DNA of 64,000 nt, taken from Crossaster papposus. Lineage: Eukaryota > Echinodermata > Asteroidea > Velatida > Solasteridae. Positions 36,570-48,351 of this stretch are shown here, piece by piece. The first letter of the stretch is position 1, and each line of letters starts with the position of its first letter. The notes beneath the pieces were generated by a model. It had not been told where the DNA came from, searched no databases, and saw nothing but the letters and a program-made list of their open reading frames with translations. The translations under genes were made by a program, and so were the position numbers. The stretch spans positions 1,178,001 to 1,242,000 of the forward strand of contig JBAIAA010000258.1 of NCBI GenBank assembly GCA_037893245.1, given 5' to 3'.

Positions 36570-37745
36570 CTCACTAGCAAGCTCACTAGCAAGCTCACTA
36601 GCAAGCTCACTAGCAAGCTCACTAGCAAGCTCACTAGCAAGCTCACTAGCAAGCTCACTAGCAAGCTCACTAGCAAGCTCACTAGCAAGCTCACTAGCAA
36701 GCTCACTAGCAAGCTCACTAGCAAGCTCACTAGCAAGCTCACTAGCAAGCTCACTAGCAAGCTCACTAGCAAGCTCACTAGCAAGCTCACTAGCAAGCTC
36801 ACTAGCAAGCTCACTAGCAAGCTCACTAGCAAGCTCACTAGCAAGCTCACTAGCAAGCTCACTAGCAAGCTCACTAGCAAGCTCACTAGCAAGCTCACTA
36901 GCAAGCTCACTAGCAAGCTCACTAGCAAGCTCACTAGCAAGCTCACTAGCAAGCTCACTAGCAAGCTCACTAGCAAGCTCACTAGCAAGCTCACTAGCAA
37001 GCTCACTAGCAAGCTCACTAGCAAGCTCACTAGCAAGCTCACTAGCAAGCTCACTAGCAAGCTCACTAGCAAGCTCACTAGCAAGCTCACTAGCAAGCTC
37101 ACTAGCAAGCTCACTAGCAAGCTCACTAGCAAGCTCACTAGCAAGCTCACTAGCAAGCTCACTAGCAAGCTCACTAGCAAGCTCACTAGCAAGCTCACTA
37201 GCAAGCTCACTAGCAAGCTCACTAGCAAGCTCACTAGCAAGCTCACTAGCAAGCTCACTAGCAAGCTCACTAGCAAGCTCACTAGCAAGCTCACTAGCAA
37301 GCTCACTAGCAAGCTCACTAGCAAGCTCACTAGCAAGCTAACTAGCAAGCTCACTAGCAAGCTCACTAGCAAGCTCACTAGCAAGCTCACTAGCAAGCTC
37401 ACTAGCAAGCTCACTAGCAAGCTCACTAGCAAGCTCACTAGCAAGCTCACTAGCAAGCTCACTAGCAAGCTCACTAGCAAGCTCACTAGCAAGCTCACTA
37501 GCACGCTCACTAGCACGCTCACTAGCACGCTCACTAGCACGCTCACTAGCACGCTCACTAGCACGCTCACTAGCACGCTCACTAGCACGCTCACTAGCAC
37601 GCTCACTAGCACGCTCACTAGCACGCTCACTAGCACGCTCACTAGCACGCTCACTAGCACGCTCACTAGCACGCTCACTAGCACGCTCACTAGCACGCTC
37701 ACTAGCACGCTCACTAACACGCTCACTAACACGTTCACTAACACG
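36570..37745. repeat. 12-bp satellite, 98 units, in tweety intron 3
   Basis: The array is exactly 98 units of CTCACTAGCAAG type. Units 1-77 (36,570-37,493) end in AAG, with a single internal variant (CTAACTAGCAAG at 37,338). Units 78-95 end in ACG. The last three drift (CTCACTAACACG twice, then TTCACTAACACG). An inverted copy of the word (GCTAGTGAGCATG) lies just beyond the right edge. Because the unit is a multiple of three, long Leu-Val-Ser or Ala-Ser-Glu frames stay open; they are not genes. The uniform left block suggests recent expansion. Confidence 0.97.
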
Positions 37746-38226
37746 CATGCTCTCTAGCATGCTAGTGAGCATGTTCATTTCATAATGTTCGGAAAGCCCT
37801 GTTTGACTACAACCAAAATGACACTGTGCAGCTTTGGCTGTCATTTTGGTTGCTCTCATAGAGTGCTTACCGAGAAGTTCCCGGATGTCAAAGTTGTTAC
37901 AAGAACAACAAGAACAACAACAATAACGCTAAGCGCGTTTAAAGCCGCCGTCTGCGGCGCGCACGGCTAAAAAAATTGGTAGAATAACAAGCAATTTTCA
38001 AAATATTTTAAATAGCTGCCCTTGTTTGTTGAGGTTGAGTATAGACAGACTATACAAATTGTGCACATGTATGAGTTTGAATTGTTGACTCTAGTCTTTG
38101 CCCAAGACTGGACTTGAGCACACCTCACATGGGCTGCATGCGACTGAATTTGAATCAGAGACCGAGTTTGAATCAGCGGCTGCAGAAAAAAAGTTTCTTG
38201 AATCAAGACTATCTATAGATCTATAC

Positions 38227-38338
38227 CTCCTCCTCAGCCGTTTCCATGGTGCTGTCGGCATCCTCTGCAGACTGGATCAGATGCTGCACCCCGGTAGTAG
38301 TGGTCTCATTGCCATAGAAACCTCCACCCACAATTGCT
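38227..38338 (-). CDS. ttyh: Tweety homolog, exon 3 (end of membrane helix 2 and start of extracellular domain)
   Basis: The acceptor is TTGAATTCTTTCAG before 38,338 and the donor GAGGAG/GTATAG at 38,227. The exon starts in phase 2, completing the alanine codon left open by exon 2, and ends in phase 0. It encodes 37 residues, AIVGGGFYGNETTTTG followed by an acidic stretch ending ETAEEE. The GxGFYGN-E-T signature at the end of the second transmembrane helix is characteristic of tweety homologs and is the strongest single identifier in the gene. NET is a possible N-glycosylation site. The preceding intron is 7.5 kb and the following intron 6.5 kb, both full of mobile elements. Confidence 0.92.
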
Positions 38339-38394
38339 CTGAAAGAATTCAAATCAAAACTTATTAATAATTGCCGAATTACTGTTGAGCGAAA

Positions 38395-38625
38395 CACTTT
38401 TCACAGGATTTTGCAGGATTGAGGTCACTTGGAAGTTGATGCATCGGAGGAATTTGCAGGATTGTTGATTGTGGTAGTAATAGGGCACTTTAGCAGCTCC
38501 ACATTTGGCTGCTTTATACTGTAGCTCAATGGTAAACCCACTGCAGGATTTTGCAGGATTCAGGCAGTGGGCCGCAGTGGTCACCAGTAATAAGTATTGG
38601 AGGATTTTGCAGGATTCAGGTTATG
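38395..38625. repeat. Word cluster GGATTTTGCAGGATT
   Basis: GGATTTTGCAGGATT, usually followed by GAGG or CAGG, occurs four times (about 38,405, 38,452 variant, 38,543, 38,601). Related words in the other orientation are found at 46,655-46,930, 57,965-58,190 and 61,838-61,885. The cluster looks like a small word-iterating element whose ends are not resolved. Confidence 0.5.
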
Positions 38626-38954
38626 TGTAAGAAAAGTAGGGTAGGGATCGAGTTAGTATTTTTTTATAACAAAACATACATAAGTTTACAGTATGAAATT
38701 AACATACACATGTACCGGTACCTGTACCTGTACACTGTACACTGTACACTGTACCAGTAAGTGAAAACCAAAATGGGACTCTCTTGAACATTTTGCACGA
38801 CAGCGAACATTTTCCATTCAAAAGCAAAATCAAATCTGCTAATAATAAGTTGGCAGCAATTGTACCGGTATGTTCAATTGAAGTAATTTACAAAATGTAC
38901 CGATAGGTACATTAATAGAGAGGTTTTATGATACCGGTATGTGCATACATGGAG

Positions 38955-39320
38955 GGAAATACAGGACCCTGTGAAGACATGAACACAATAGGGACAATGG
39001 AAATAAAAAGGTCTCCAGAGGATAATTTCTATAGATGAATAAGGTTCCACTTAATCCACTAGGAATTTTTTGAAATAGATTTTCGATTTTACTCAAATTA
39101 CTCAAAAACTAGGGATAGGGCTAGTGTTTGGGTTTACGGTAGTACATTGTACAAGTGTATGTACCGGTAGGATACGTACCGGTACAATGTATACCGTACG
39201 GTATGTATGTAGGTTGAAATTTCAACCCAGAAAATTAATTGTAGTAGAAAAAGAGAGCATTTTGAAAAACGTGCTCTACTTTCTAACCATTTTGTACTCG
39301 AGAACAAAGAGATGTCTCCA
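38955..39320. repeat. Dispersed repeat R2, copy 2
   Basis: This partner of 18,756-19,065 shares AAAAAGGTCTCC, TTTTTGAAATAGATTTT and CGAGAACAAAG blocks in the same order. In this copy the middle is interrupted by a run of GTACCGGTA words (39,155-39,210). It lies in tweety intron 2. Confidence 0.5.
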
Positions 39321-41325
39321 CAAGGACATGGTCGTGTATACTGTATACTGTACAAATGTACACAGATAAATCTTTTCTGTGATGCACAGGCATTTTATGT
39401 ACACACGACATTTTGATGTACATTGTACATACATACAGTTTCTATTTATTGTCCATTCCAACATTGTGGAATTTAAATTAACATTCCTACACAAAGTACA
39501 TATTTAATTTGCCAAATGTGGCGACCTTTCTTAATTTAGTCTTTCAATGTCAGTTAACACAACTTATTCGGAATGTCAAACACTAGTAATGTACCATACA
39601 TGTACAATGTACAATGTACAATGTACAGTGTACACATGCACACAGGGAATGATACAAATTTAGCTCTTGAGATACCATAGCATGAACTATGCATGACCCA
39701 GTCAAATTTGTTGGCTGGGTTTATTTATTCATGGTCAATTGTTAACAAGACAAGTTCCACAAATGAATAGCTGTGTCAGTGTCAACAAGAAATGAGTCAC
39801 AGGGGAGTGATATAAAATGCACATTGTAGTAGTGAACATCTGGTATCCGCATTATCTTGAAAGTTATGGTACAATGTATGTGCAATATATTGGGGCGTGT
39901 GAGCGGGCATCTGGGGGGAAAAAAAATTAAAAGAAACATGTACAGGTACATGTAGACTACCGGTACATGTATCTCTTGTTCAGTTGGTAAATTTATTTTT
40001 TAATTGTGTCCGAAAACTAGGCAATCATTCATGCCTTACTTCATAAATAATCACAAAAGTCGTGCAGTCGCTTTAGTTTTGGTAATGTTTGTAGAAAACT
40101 TACTCGGAAGAAATAAGACATTGTAAACCAATGTACTGGTAAGTCAGTGTGAGTTTTGTCTTGTTCTTCACGCGACCGGCGCAACTCGGCGACCAGACCG
40201 TATAATATGACTGTTTTGATTGCACAGGTCCTATATTCTTCACGACACATGTTTATTACCTTTCCCTAGTTTTCGTGAGTTTTCTTCAAACAACTTTTAA
40301 ACAAAAATTGTAAGGCCCAATTTTATTCACGCCTGATGACACAAACCATGAAGGGAGGAAGAAATAGCAGTGCATGCATAATGCACGCACCTACAATACA
40401 GCCAATGTTATATTTTTCATTTGCAAAAAAATGTGCTTCCGCTATTGCTTGGCGACTTGACTTATTACTTCCTTCTCAAAATTCTGAGAAGCCCAATTAT
40501 TAGCGTTTTGCCCAGTTTGGGTGGTGAGCACGAGCGGACATCGCGGTTTGATTTGTTTTCCAGCTTGACAAAACTGCATGTCAAACGCGGGATCGGGAGG
40601 ATGATTGGAAAAAACTAAAAACGCGAAGTCACACAAAAAAGAGCAGAGTTAGAAATTTAAAACCATTTCCTGTTTTGGAGTTTAGCGCACAGGATATAAA
40701 CTGAGAGTTTTGCAGTACAGATTGTGCAATACTGCAAAATAGATTTTAGGTGATGGATTTTGAAGACTATGGAGAATCACTGCAAACAATTTTTTTGCCT
40801 GCATGGTATCCTGAATCCGTCGGAATCCATTTGCTGGTGAATTGTTGCTGTATTCAGAATTTCTCCAGAATGTACCGGTACATGTATATATTGGTGGATT
40901 CTGATGGACTCAGGACACCAGCAGTTTTTGCATGACAAACTTGATGGATTCTGATGGATTCAAGACACTTTCTAATAAAATCACTCAAGCAAGGGGTCAA
41001 GGGTTAACAGAACAATAAGATTTATAAACTAATTATAAACTCAACAACTCGGGATTAAAAATTCACCTACCGGTACATGTATTTGACATGTTCCCTTTTG
41101 AATTGCAGATATTTGTTTTCTTCACTGTTAAAGGTGAATAGTTTCCCGATTACTTGGAGTTTTACAAATGTACCAATAATGACAATTTAAATGCTTTCTG
41201 ACTTATTTTTATAATTACCGGTACATTACATTTACTGTATGTGTACATACATGTACAATGTACTTATCGTTGTAGAGAAGGCCTTTGTTACCCTGCTTTG
41301 TTTTCCATTGTTCCTATTTGAAATC
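39321..41325. other. Tweety intron 2, unassigned part
   Basis: Mostly AT-rich DNA with many TGTACATGTACA and ACCGGTAC words. At 40,745-40,970 the word GATTCTGATGGATTCA occurs with variants in both orientations (for example GAATCCGTCGGAATCCAT), which suggests another small word-iterating element. Short open frames on both strands at 40,421-40,636 have no recognised domain. Confidence 0.45.
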
Positions 41326-41686
41326 TTAAAGGTAGGATACACCATTGGTAATTGCTTGAATTATCACGAACAGGTAGATTTTTGGGGTTGTATTTTATAG
41401 TAAATATCGTTTAACTGACCTGTCCGAAGTTTAACAATCATGGATGCCGAGAAAAGCACGAAAAACAGCGTTTGTTTTCAACCGACGTCGAGCAGTTACA
41501 ATGTATTCTTATGTTACATGTATTTGTGTTTTTTCACGAATAATTTCAGAATAATTACAGGATATCTATCGCAATAATTTTGCTGGATGCCTAGAATCAT
41601 TATTTACTTTCAGATGAGTAAGATATTTCCCAATAATTCGGTAGTAAATATTTTCAATATTTCCAAATGGTGTATCCTACCTTTAA
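41326..41686 (+). mobile_element. M1-family MITE in tweety intron 2
   Basis: Ends are TTAAAGGTAGGATACACCAT and its inverse ATGGTGTATCCTACCTTTAA, an exact 20-bp TIR match. The interior has the family blocks GACCTGTCCGAAGTTTAACA, GCGTTTGTTTTCAACCG and TTACAGGATATC. This is the best-preserved copy in the window. Confidence 0.9.
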
Positions 41687-42269
41687 ACACTAATTGCATT
41701 TCCCTGTGGGAAAAACAGATTTCTAAGGAATTTTGCTGTGGGGAAGATAGAGCAATTGAAACAAAAACTAAGTACTGCTACACCAAGAATTTTGTGATTA
41801 AAATCATAGATTCTATGCATACTGGTATGCATACAAATTTATCTTGAGTGACTTACCATTTGTACAAACAGTGTGGGACCACAGCAGCAAGCCTAATTAG
41901 CCTGCAGTGGCCTCACAGCATGGGATTCAAGTTAGTCAAATACATGCAAGTCCCAATTTATGGGGCAAAAATAAATTCAGACAAGGAAAATACACTTTTA
42001 GACATTGAGTATCGACAGAAATAAAGACACGATTGCGATGAATTCACATAAATGTACTACCAGTGGTACAGTAGTATCCTAAAATAATAAATTCCACACA
42101 TTGCATGCTCCACACATTTTAATCTGTAAAATTCCACCAAACAAAATGCTAACTGACCCAGACACCACACTGATAATGACAAAAACAGACTGGCCTAATG
42201 TACAATATACATGTGTACACCAGCAGGGCCTACTAATAGTACAAAAATGATCTGCAACATTACTCGGTA

Positions 42270-42500
42270 GGGTGCGTTTAGACACCGTTTTAAATTCGCT
42301 TAAAAAACTAGTCAACACGATTTGGTAAAAAGTTTTTGCTAAAACGATGTCTGAACGATTATAGTTTTAATAACAGAATCGATTTTATCTCGCCCCTAAA
42401 ACGGTGATTGAAAACACCGCAGGAGGAATGTTTAGATAAAACTGACCGCTTTATCTTCTTAACAGGGTGTCTGAACGGTTTTAGCTAAAACAGTTGACCT
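42270..42500. mobile_element. Word-iterating remnant (TGTCTGAACGGTTTTAG words)
   Basis: The left edge reads GGGTGCGTTTAGACACCGTT. GTGTCTGAACGGTTTTAGC, or variants in either orientation, recurs at about 42,283, 42,345, 42,400 and 42,468. The structure is like the other word-based elements, but the right end and any target duplication are unclear. Confidence 0.5.
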
Positions 42501-42856
42501 GGTGTTCCGTAAGCTGTTCTTGTAGCGCGCTCTTGGTGTAAACAAGTGCGGTAATTTTTTTTAAGTGCTCTGATCCAGTACAGTGATGCCTACAGTACAC
42601 GAAGCGCGCCAACAATGCGCGCTACCAGCGAATGGGTAGCCGCACGCCGCATACCGCCATCATAAGCCGCCATTGCAACGTTTTACCTCCATGGTTTTAC
42701 ACTGCTTTCGGTTTCGTTGTACAGTACTGTACAGTACCGGGTATATCTACTAGTTTATCTGTGTTTTTCGTCGATCATTAACATTAGCTGTACCGTACCT
42801 GTAATTCCAATTCTGTTCATCATCATTCTCGACGTATGTATACATGTACATGTAGC

Positions 42857-42985
42857 TCAACGCTTTTTCTCGGCATCCATGATTGTAAAATGATATTTAC
42901 TATAAAATACAACACCCCCCCCAAAAAAAAAAATTCACCCATTTCTAATAATTCAAGCATTAACCAACAATGTACCGTAATACAC
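42857..42985 (-). mobile_element. M1-family MITE fragment
   Basis: It runs from CTTTTTCTCGGCATCCATGA to TTACTATAAAATACAAC, then a C/A-rich tract and TTCACCCATTTCTAATAATT, in the minus-strand M1 order. The other half is missing and the terminus is degraded. Confidence 0.6.
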
Positions 42986-44112
42986 TTGAGTATTGTGTGG
43001 TGAACAAGCGAACACATAATCTTAGCATGAAGGAATAAAAACACTGCTCTTATTCCTCCATGATCTTAGCAAGCCGGCATTGCGCGAACAGCGTTGATGC
43101 TGCATTTTAAAAAGAGTATTTTGAACGAAAGTTTTTTCAGAATTTGAACTCTCAACATGAAATTGAGGTTTCTATAGAAATCTACATGTTTCACTGTGAG
43201 GCCAAATTGTATGTTTAGGTTTTTTAATTGTTTGTTGTAAGGCCGTTTTCAAATAACTTGGCTTCAGCATGAAATTACATGCAAAGAGTTTATGGTAGAA
43301 TTGTGTGTATAATTTCAAGCCATATAGCCAGTAAATTTTGAATTGGACACAGCCTAGACTTCCACCCACAGCAGTCAAAATATTGTAAACAGCTACATGT
43401 GTACAATGCAAAATGTTTGTTGTTGTTGCAAGAATCTTCCAAGGCTACACATGTACGTATTTGCATGTAGCAAAAAAAGCAGGGCCAATGGCATATGGGG
43501 CTTTGTTATTGTAAAACACTGCCTACATTGTATCAAAGGTGAAACAGTACAGTACAGTTAAGTACAAACAAACAGTATGTTTTATCAGTTATACTGAAAT
43601 GTGTACAGCTGATGCCTGAAAATCCAAGGGTCAACCAAATACCACTTTTTACTTACATGTACATTTATTAGAACATTTCCAGATTAGGCTCCGCTCAGTA
43701 AAACACTTTGCTGTGGTACATTGTACGTACCGGTACATGTAGTTTGCTTTTTTATTTTAATAGTTATTTTAACTACATGTACCGGTAGCAACATACATCA
43801 TGTACATGTACCGGTACATGTAAAAGTTATCCACTTTTAAATAAGATACCGGTAGTTTGGTACCAGGGGGTACATTGTACATGTATCTCGATAAAGTAGT
43901 CCAGGTCAAAGATTATTCAGAATAAAAACAACCACACGACATGACGCAATGTTATTGTAATTACGCATTGTTAGTGTAATTAACATGCAAATGTCACGTG
44001 ACCTCCTTTCACATTTATACACGCGCATTCGATAAATTCAAAATGATCTGTGACCTAAGTTTGTGTGAACAGCGCGTAGTTGAAATAACAATTACATTTT
44101 TCTTAACAATTA
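42986..44112. other. Tweety intron 2, unassigned part
   Basis: AT-rich with ACATGTACCGGTACATGT words concentrated at 43,725-43,880. No exon-like segment with borders was found on either strand. Confidence 0.4.
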
Positions 44113-44240
44113 AAGTATATCTAGTGCAATAATTTTGCTCGATGCCTACAATCATTTACTTTCAAATAAGTAAGATATTTCGTAATAATTCAGTAGTCAA
44201 CATTATTAATAGATCTGCAAATGGTGTATTATACCTTTAA
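44113..44240 (+). mobile_element. M1-family MITE fragment (right half)
   Basis: It starts within the family block (TATCTAGTGCAATAATTTTG) and ends GGTGTATTATACCTTTAA. It is directly followed by the 24-bp tandem repeat and R1 copy 2, an arrangement similar to that around 14,250-15,017. Confidence 0.7.
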
Positions 44241-44245
44241 AACTG

Positions 44246-44341
44246 GCTCATGGGCCTGTACACATTAATGCTCATGGGCCTGTACACATTAATGCTCATG
44301 GGCCTGTACACATTAATGCCCATGGGCCTGTACGCATTAAC
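44246..44341. repeat. 24-bp tandem repeat, four units
   Basis: Units are GCTCATGGGCCTGTACACAT plus TAAT. The first three are identical and the fourth has two changes. It separates an M1 fragment from repeat R1. Confidence 0.85.
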
Positions 44342-45790
44342 CCTAACTACCCCAAGCCCATCAAACTCCAACTGCAGATTTTGTTAGGTTTTGGCAAGTT
44401 TGGTACCAAACATTTTAGCAAATTGTTGTTGGACTTTGTTTGGCTCAGTACAAAAAGGCCAAGAGAGACTCTGTTGAATGCTGTAAAAAAGGGCAGAAAG
44501 GCACGAAACTTGTACAAATGTTGGAACTTGGGGGAATGCACCTGGCGTTTATTCGTGGGTGAGCTCACCCATGGTCACGGCACAGTTCCTGGTCAACTGC
44601 AAGTGTACACCCAATGTGTCATCACTCAAATACAGACTTAGCATGTTATCAGTTGTGGGGTAGGGTACCTTCTTTTGTTCTTTGTCCCCTTAGAAATCTC
44701 AAAATACATAGCGTTAGCCTGTGGGGTACTTTGATTTCTAAAGACAAGACTTGCGGGGTACAATTGTCCCTGTTGTTGCCCTTTGTTACCAGTAAGTGCC
44801 ACTTCGTAAAGGCACTAAACAATGCATAGACCCATCTGTTCCAAGTCGAACAAACTTCAACAAATTGGAGTTTGGCAGGTGTAAGTACTGTTAAGCCGTG
44901 TTCGCACTGGACTTTTTTTTGGGAAGGTTTTACTGAGACGATGGTAAAATAAAAAATGGTCAAATGTTACCACTGTTCGCACTTGGACTTTCGACACGGG
45001 AAAATTTTACCGAGACCGTGGGAGAAGTAGCCGAGCTGTCATTATAATGACTCGTGAGGGAGCTTTGCGTGACCTTTCTGCATTGACCCCGGTGTACCCA
45101 TTCGCGCGCGCGGGTTTTTTTTTTTGATCGCATCATTGACGCCATGCCATCATAGGTACGGTATTGCATCCGTTGTCGTGCTTTCTTTCGTCGTAAGACA
45201 CGTTGACGTTCTTTATTATCATTTGGAAATGATGCACTGGTAGCACCAATCAAACTTCCGACTGTATCAATAATAATATCTGCCATAATATTGACCAAAG
45301 GAACCCCAACTCTACGTAATCTTTTTGCAGAACCACGTGCGAATGTGATCACGATGCGATTTGCATGCATCAGCAGCGTGCCCGCACGTAAACAATGCAA
45401 AGAGCGCATGCGCGGTGTTTTGTGTAGCATGACCTTGCACTGGAGGGCCAGGTGAACGATTTCCTGGGCCGCTTTTACCGACACGCGCTGTTCGCACTGG
45501 ACTATCGTCTAGGGAAAAGTGACCAGGGAAGTTTTCGCGGGCAGCAGTTGGCCGGTAGAAGTACCCACTGGACTCGGGAGAAGTACCCGAGAGAAAAACG
45601 TCCTAGGCTGTCCGCACTGGACTTAAAATGGGAAAGTACCCATCGTCTAGGTATGTTTTATCATAATAAGTCCAGTGCGAACAGGGCTTTAGGGCAATAA
45701 TTACAGAACCTGTGTGCAGTTGTTGAAGTTTGTTAGGTTCGGTATGCGGTATGCTTTCTAGTGCAAGAGCCTAGGGGTTAGGGTTAAGAC
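44342..45790. repeat. Dispersed repeat R1, copy 2, interrupted by E5
   Basis: 44,342-44,893 matches 14,637-14,970 (for example CAAATTGTTGTTGGACTTTG), and 45,689-45,790 supplies the end, with AGTGCAAGAGCCTAGGGGTT. The 795-bp element at 44,894-45,688 splits the copy. Confidence 0.65.
44891..45691. mobile_element. Harbinger-type element E5 (795 bp), TTA duplication, TGTTCGCACTGGACTT words
   Basis: The element is 44,894-45,688, flanked by TTA on both sides. Ends are AGCCGTGTTCGCACTGGACT and the inverse AGTCCAGTGCGAACAGGGCT. The word TGTTCGCACTGGACTT recurs at about 44,898, 44,974, 45,490 and 45,611 and inversely at 45,669. A minus-strand open frame (45,484-44,960, 174 codons) contains an Arg/Lys-rich stretch (RQRVLRRKKARQRMQYRTYD). 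I do not recognise it; it could be a transposase remnant or chance. Confidence 0.8.
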
Positions 45791-45806
45791 ATTTTGTTTT
45801 ACTCAC

Positions 45807-45988
45807 GCACAAAGCAGAACCAGAAAAATGATAGAGCACTTCAAGCATGTGGTTTTTCGTTGTCGGTTGGGCACTGGATGGGCTTGTCGCCTTCTCTTCC
45901 TACAGCACTGGCACGTCCCGTATATGATAAGAACTAAAAGGCTGGCTAGCAGCCATAAGACGGGAACTGCGGCCCAGAAAATAAGCGT
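45807..45988 (-). CDS. ttyh: Tweety homolog, exon 2 (membrane helix 1 and start of helix 2)
   Basis: The acceptor is TTTACTTTGCAG before 45,988 and the donor TGTGC/GTGAGT at 45,807. The exon starts in phase 0, continuing exon 1, and ends in phase 2, which fits exon 3. It encodes 60 residues. First comes a transmembrane segment (WAAVPVLWLLASLLVLIIYG), then a cysteine- and arginine-rich cytosolic turn (CQCCRKRRR), then the start of a second hydrophobic segment (CSIIFLVLLCA). This order and the basic CC motif right after helix 1 match tweety homologs. The flanking introns hold Harbinger-type elements (44,894-45,688 and 47,318-48,348). Confidence 0.92.
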
Positions 45989-46654
45989 CTGCAAAGTAAA
46001 ACAAGATATTTTTTGTAGGAGTTAGGAGTCCAGTACCCATCATAACAGATTCCAACAAAACCTGATGTTGGAGTTTGTCTGGGTGGGAAATTGTTAGGAT
46101 TAAAATACAAAAACAAATAAAAAACACACATTGTACCTTACTTGGCTGTAAGTGAATAACTGTCATTTTATAGAAAAGAGGAATCTTTGGTATAAATGTT
46201 CAATGTTGGAATTGGGAAACAACCAGAACCTTTTTTTAACCCTAACCCTACCTAATGCTACTTTTTACTACTACATTTAATAGTAACAAGTAGTATAGTA
46301 TGCAGTACTCTCACTGACTTGTGTGCAATGCCTGTAGTAATTTTTAGTATTTGGTACCGGTCCTTTTTTCTTTTTTTTACTTCACCCCTAATTGCACTCG
46401 TAGTACAGTACTTTTTAGCATTGGGTCCCTCAGCATGTACACAGTGATGCTAAAGTCTAAATTACGATCTTACAATTTTATTATCTTTAACTGTTACCAG
46501 TACAATGTACATGAAGTGTTTCCATAACGGATACAATGTCTAGGATTGAGTACTGACCTAAGTTGTATAAAAAACAAATCAATAAATGCCATACCAGAAA
46601 TCTACATAAAGTCAAACCAATTCTTCAATACCATCTCAGGCCGAATGACCATGT

Positions 46655-46930
46655 ACAGTACTCCTCCAAAATCCTTTTTTTTCTTTAAAGTCAATCCTCC
46701 AAAATCCTCATTTAAAAAAAAAACCTATTCAGCCTCATTCCTCCAAAAACCTCATTTTTTAAAACCCCATTCAGCCTCAATGATAACAAATCCTCCACAT
46801 TTGAAACAACATTGTGCCTCAATCCTCCAAAATCCTATATTTTTTTTAAATACCATTCATCCTCAATCCTCAAAATTCCTCCAGAACTGCAATGAGGATC
46901 CTGGAGCATTCTGGAGGATTGAGGAAGGTT
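46655..46930. repeat. Word cluster CCTCCAAAATCCT in tweety intron 1
   Basis: Variants of AATCCTCCAAAATCCT recur about seven times with short A-rich spacers, and the inverse (GGAGGATTGAGG) closes the cluster near 46,910-46,925. It resembles the clusters at 57,965-58,190 and 38,395-38,625. The 128-codon open frame across it is a by-product. Confidence 0.55.
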
Positions 46931-47314
46931 AAGGATCTACATTTTGTTTGCAACACATCCTAATCCTTGAAAGAGTGGGTGCATGCAAACTACGGTACCG
47001 GTACATGTAATGTCTGGTTCCTCGACCTGACTATTCCCTGAACTTAAGTGTCAAAAACCAGACCACATGAACAGCATAATTATTATAACCCCAAAATCCA
47101 TCCATTTCTATGTGTATACATGTACATGTACATGTGATATGTTTTATACTTTGCCATAATTATATGCCAAGTGAAATACCACTTACATATATATTGTTCA
47201 TTTTTGGAAGTATTTTATTGCAATTGTATTGTATTTTTTTAAATAATTTTATATATATAATTTAATTAGCACACACATTCGCATTCACAATTATTAATTA
47301 TGTTCATTTACTTA

Positions 47315-48351
47315 TTAGGCCATGAGAATGAAAGTATGAGTTTACCGTCCACCGCCCGCATGGTCGTGGCGCCACCGCATGAAAAATTTCATTATTTAAA
47401 AAAATTTCATTATTTCTCAAAAAAAGTTGCACAGTTTTATCCCAAAAGTCTGTTTCACTTATTCCCTCCAAAAACGACGAATTCTACACCTACGATCATG
47501 GCGTTGTTCAGGGAGACATCTAGCGACTTGTAGTTACACTATTCTCGCGGTCGGCATGACGTCACCGGCCCTGTTTCTTGTCTCTGATTGGTCAGTGGTG
47601 GCTGTTAGTTATCACCCCCTCTGGACTCAAAGGGGAATGAGTAGCAATAAATAGTGTGGTGGTCTATGTGAAAAAAATCTAAATAATTAGTTATTGTCTA
47701 ATATCTATTAAACACTACTCCGAAATATTTTCAAATTTCATTGTTTTATAAAGTAACAAAATCTCCCACGATACACCGGGAAAAAAAGTATGCATTTTTT
47801 TATTGCTGTACAAAAACATAGAAAACACGTAATTCCCTGTACAAATTGAATGGAGGGCGACCCCTTTGCCCAACGGCGTGTGCAATAGGTGGAACAGCCT
47901 CCGACCGTGAGAATTACTGGGCGCCAAACGTGTCAGCCAATCACCGTCGTCCTCTTTCATCGGCTTGGCAACGCTTGGCCGGGACCCGGATGTTGCTTAC
48001 CGATTTGCCGATTTCGTGTGGGATTTCCCGTGTTGCATGTGCGTAAGTATTTTCATCATATCGAGCATTAAAACGATGAAAAGTCATAAATACGCAAATG
48101 AAAACCTGAATAATGTTTTGATGAATCTCGTAGATGTAATTACATCAAACGATGGCACAAATCTAACACGATATCTTGCGATTTTTGAAGGACCCAGCCG
48201 CAGCAGACGAATGCTCGCGTCATGATACAGGTCACGTGATTGCAGTATAATGAAAAATATTGAATAATGAATAATGAATAATGAAAAAAAGCCTCATCAC
48301 TTTTCAAAAAGTCTCGGACGGTAAACTCATACCTAAGTTCTCATGGCCTTA
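47315..48351. mobile_element. Harbinger-type TIR element (1,031 bp) in tweety intron 1
   Basis: The element is 47,318-48,348, flanked by TTA (47,315-47,317 and 48,349-48,351). Ends are GGCCATGAGAATGAAAGTAT and the inverse ATACCTAAGTTCTCATGGCC. After a short divergence both ends continue with GAGTTTACCGTCC or its complement. No transposase is visible; open frames at 47,846-48,225 on the plus strand have no known domain. Confidence 0.75.

Noticed and set aside
36530-37859. Open frames of 404 and 173 codons (Leu-Val-Ser and Ala-Ser-Glu repeats)
   Set aside because: The 12-bp satellite has a period divisible by three and lacks stops in several frames. The frames have no unique sequence apart from short ends.
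45312-45497. Second open frame overlapping E5 on the minus strand
   Set aside because: It lies in another frame of the same element as the 174-codon frame; at most one can be real and neither has a recognised domain.
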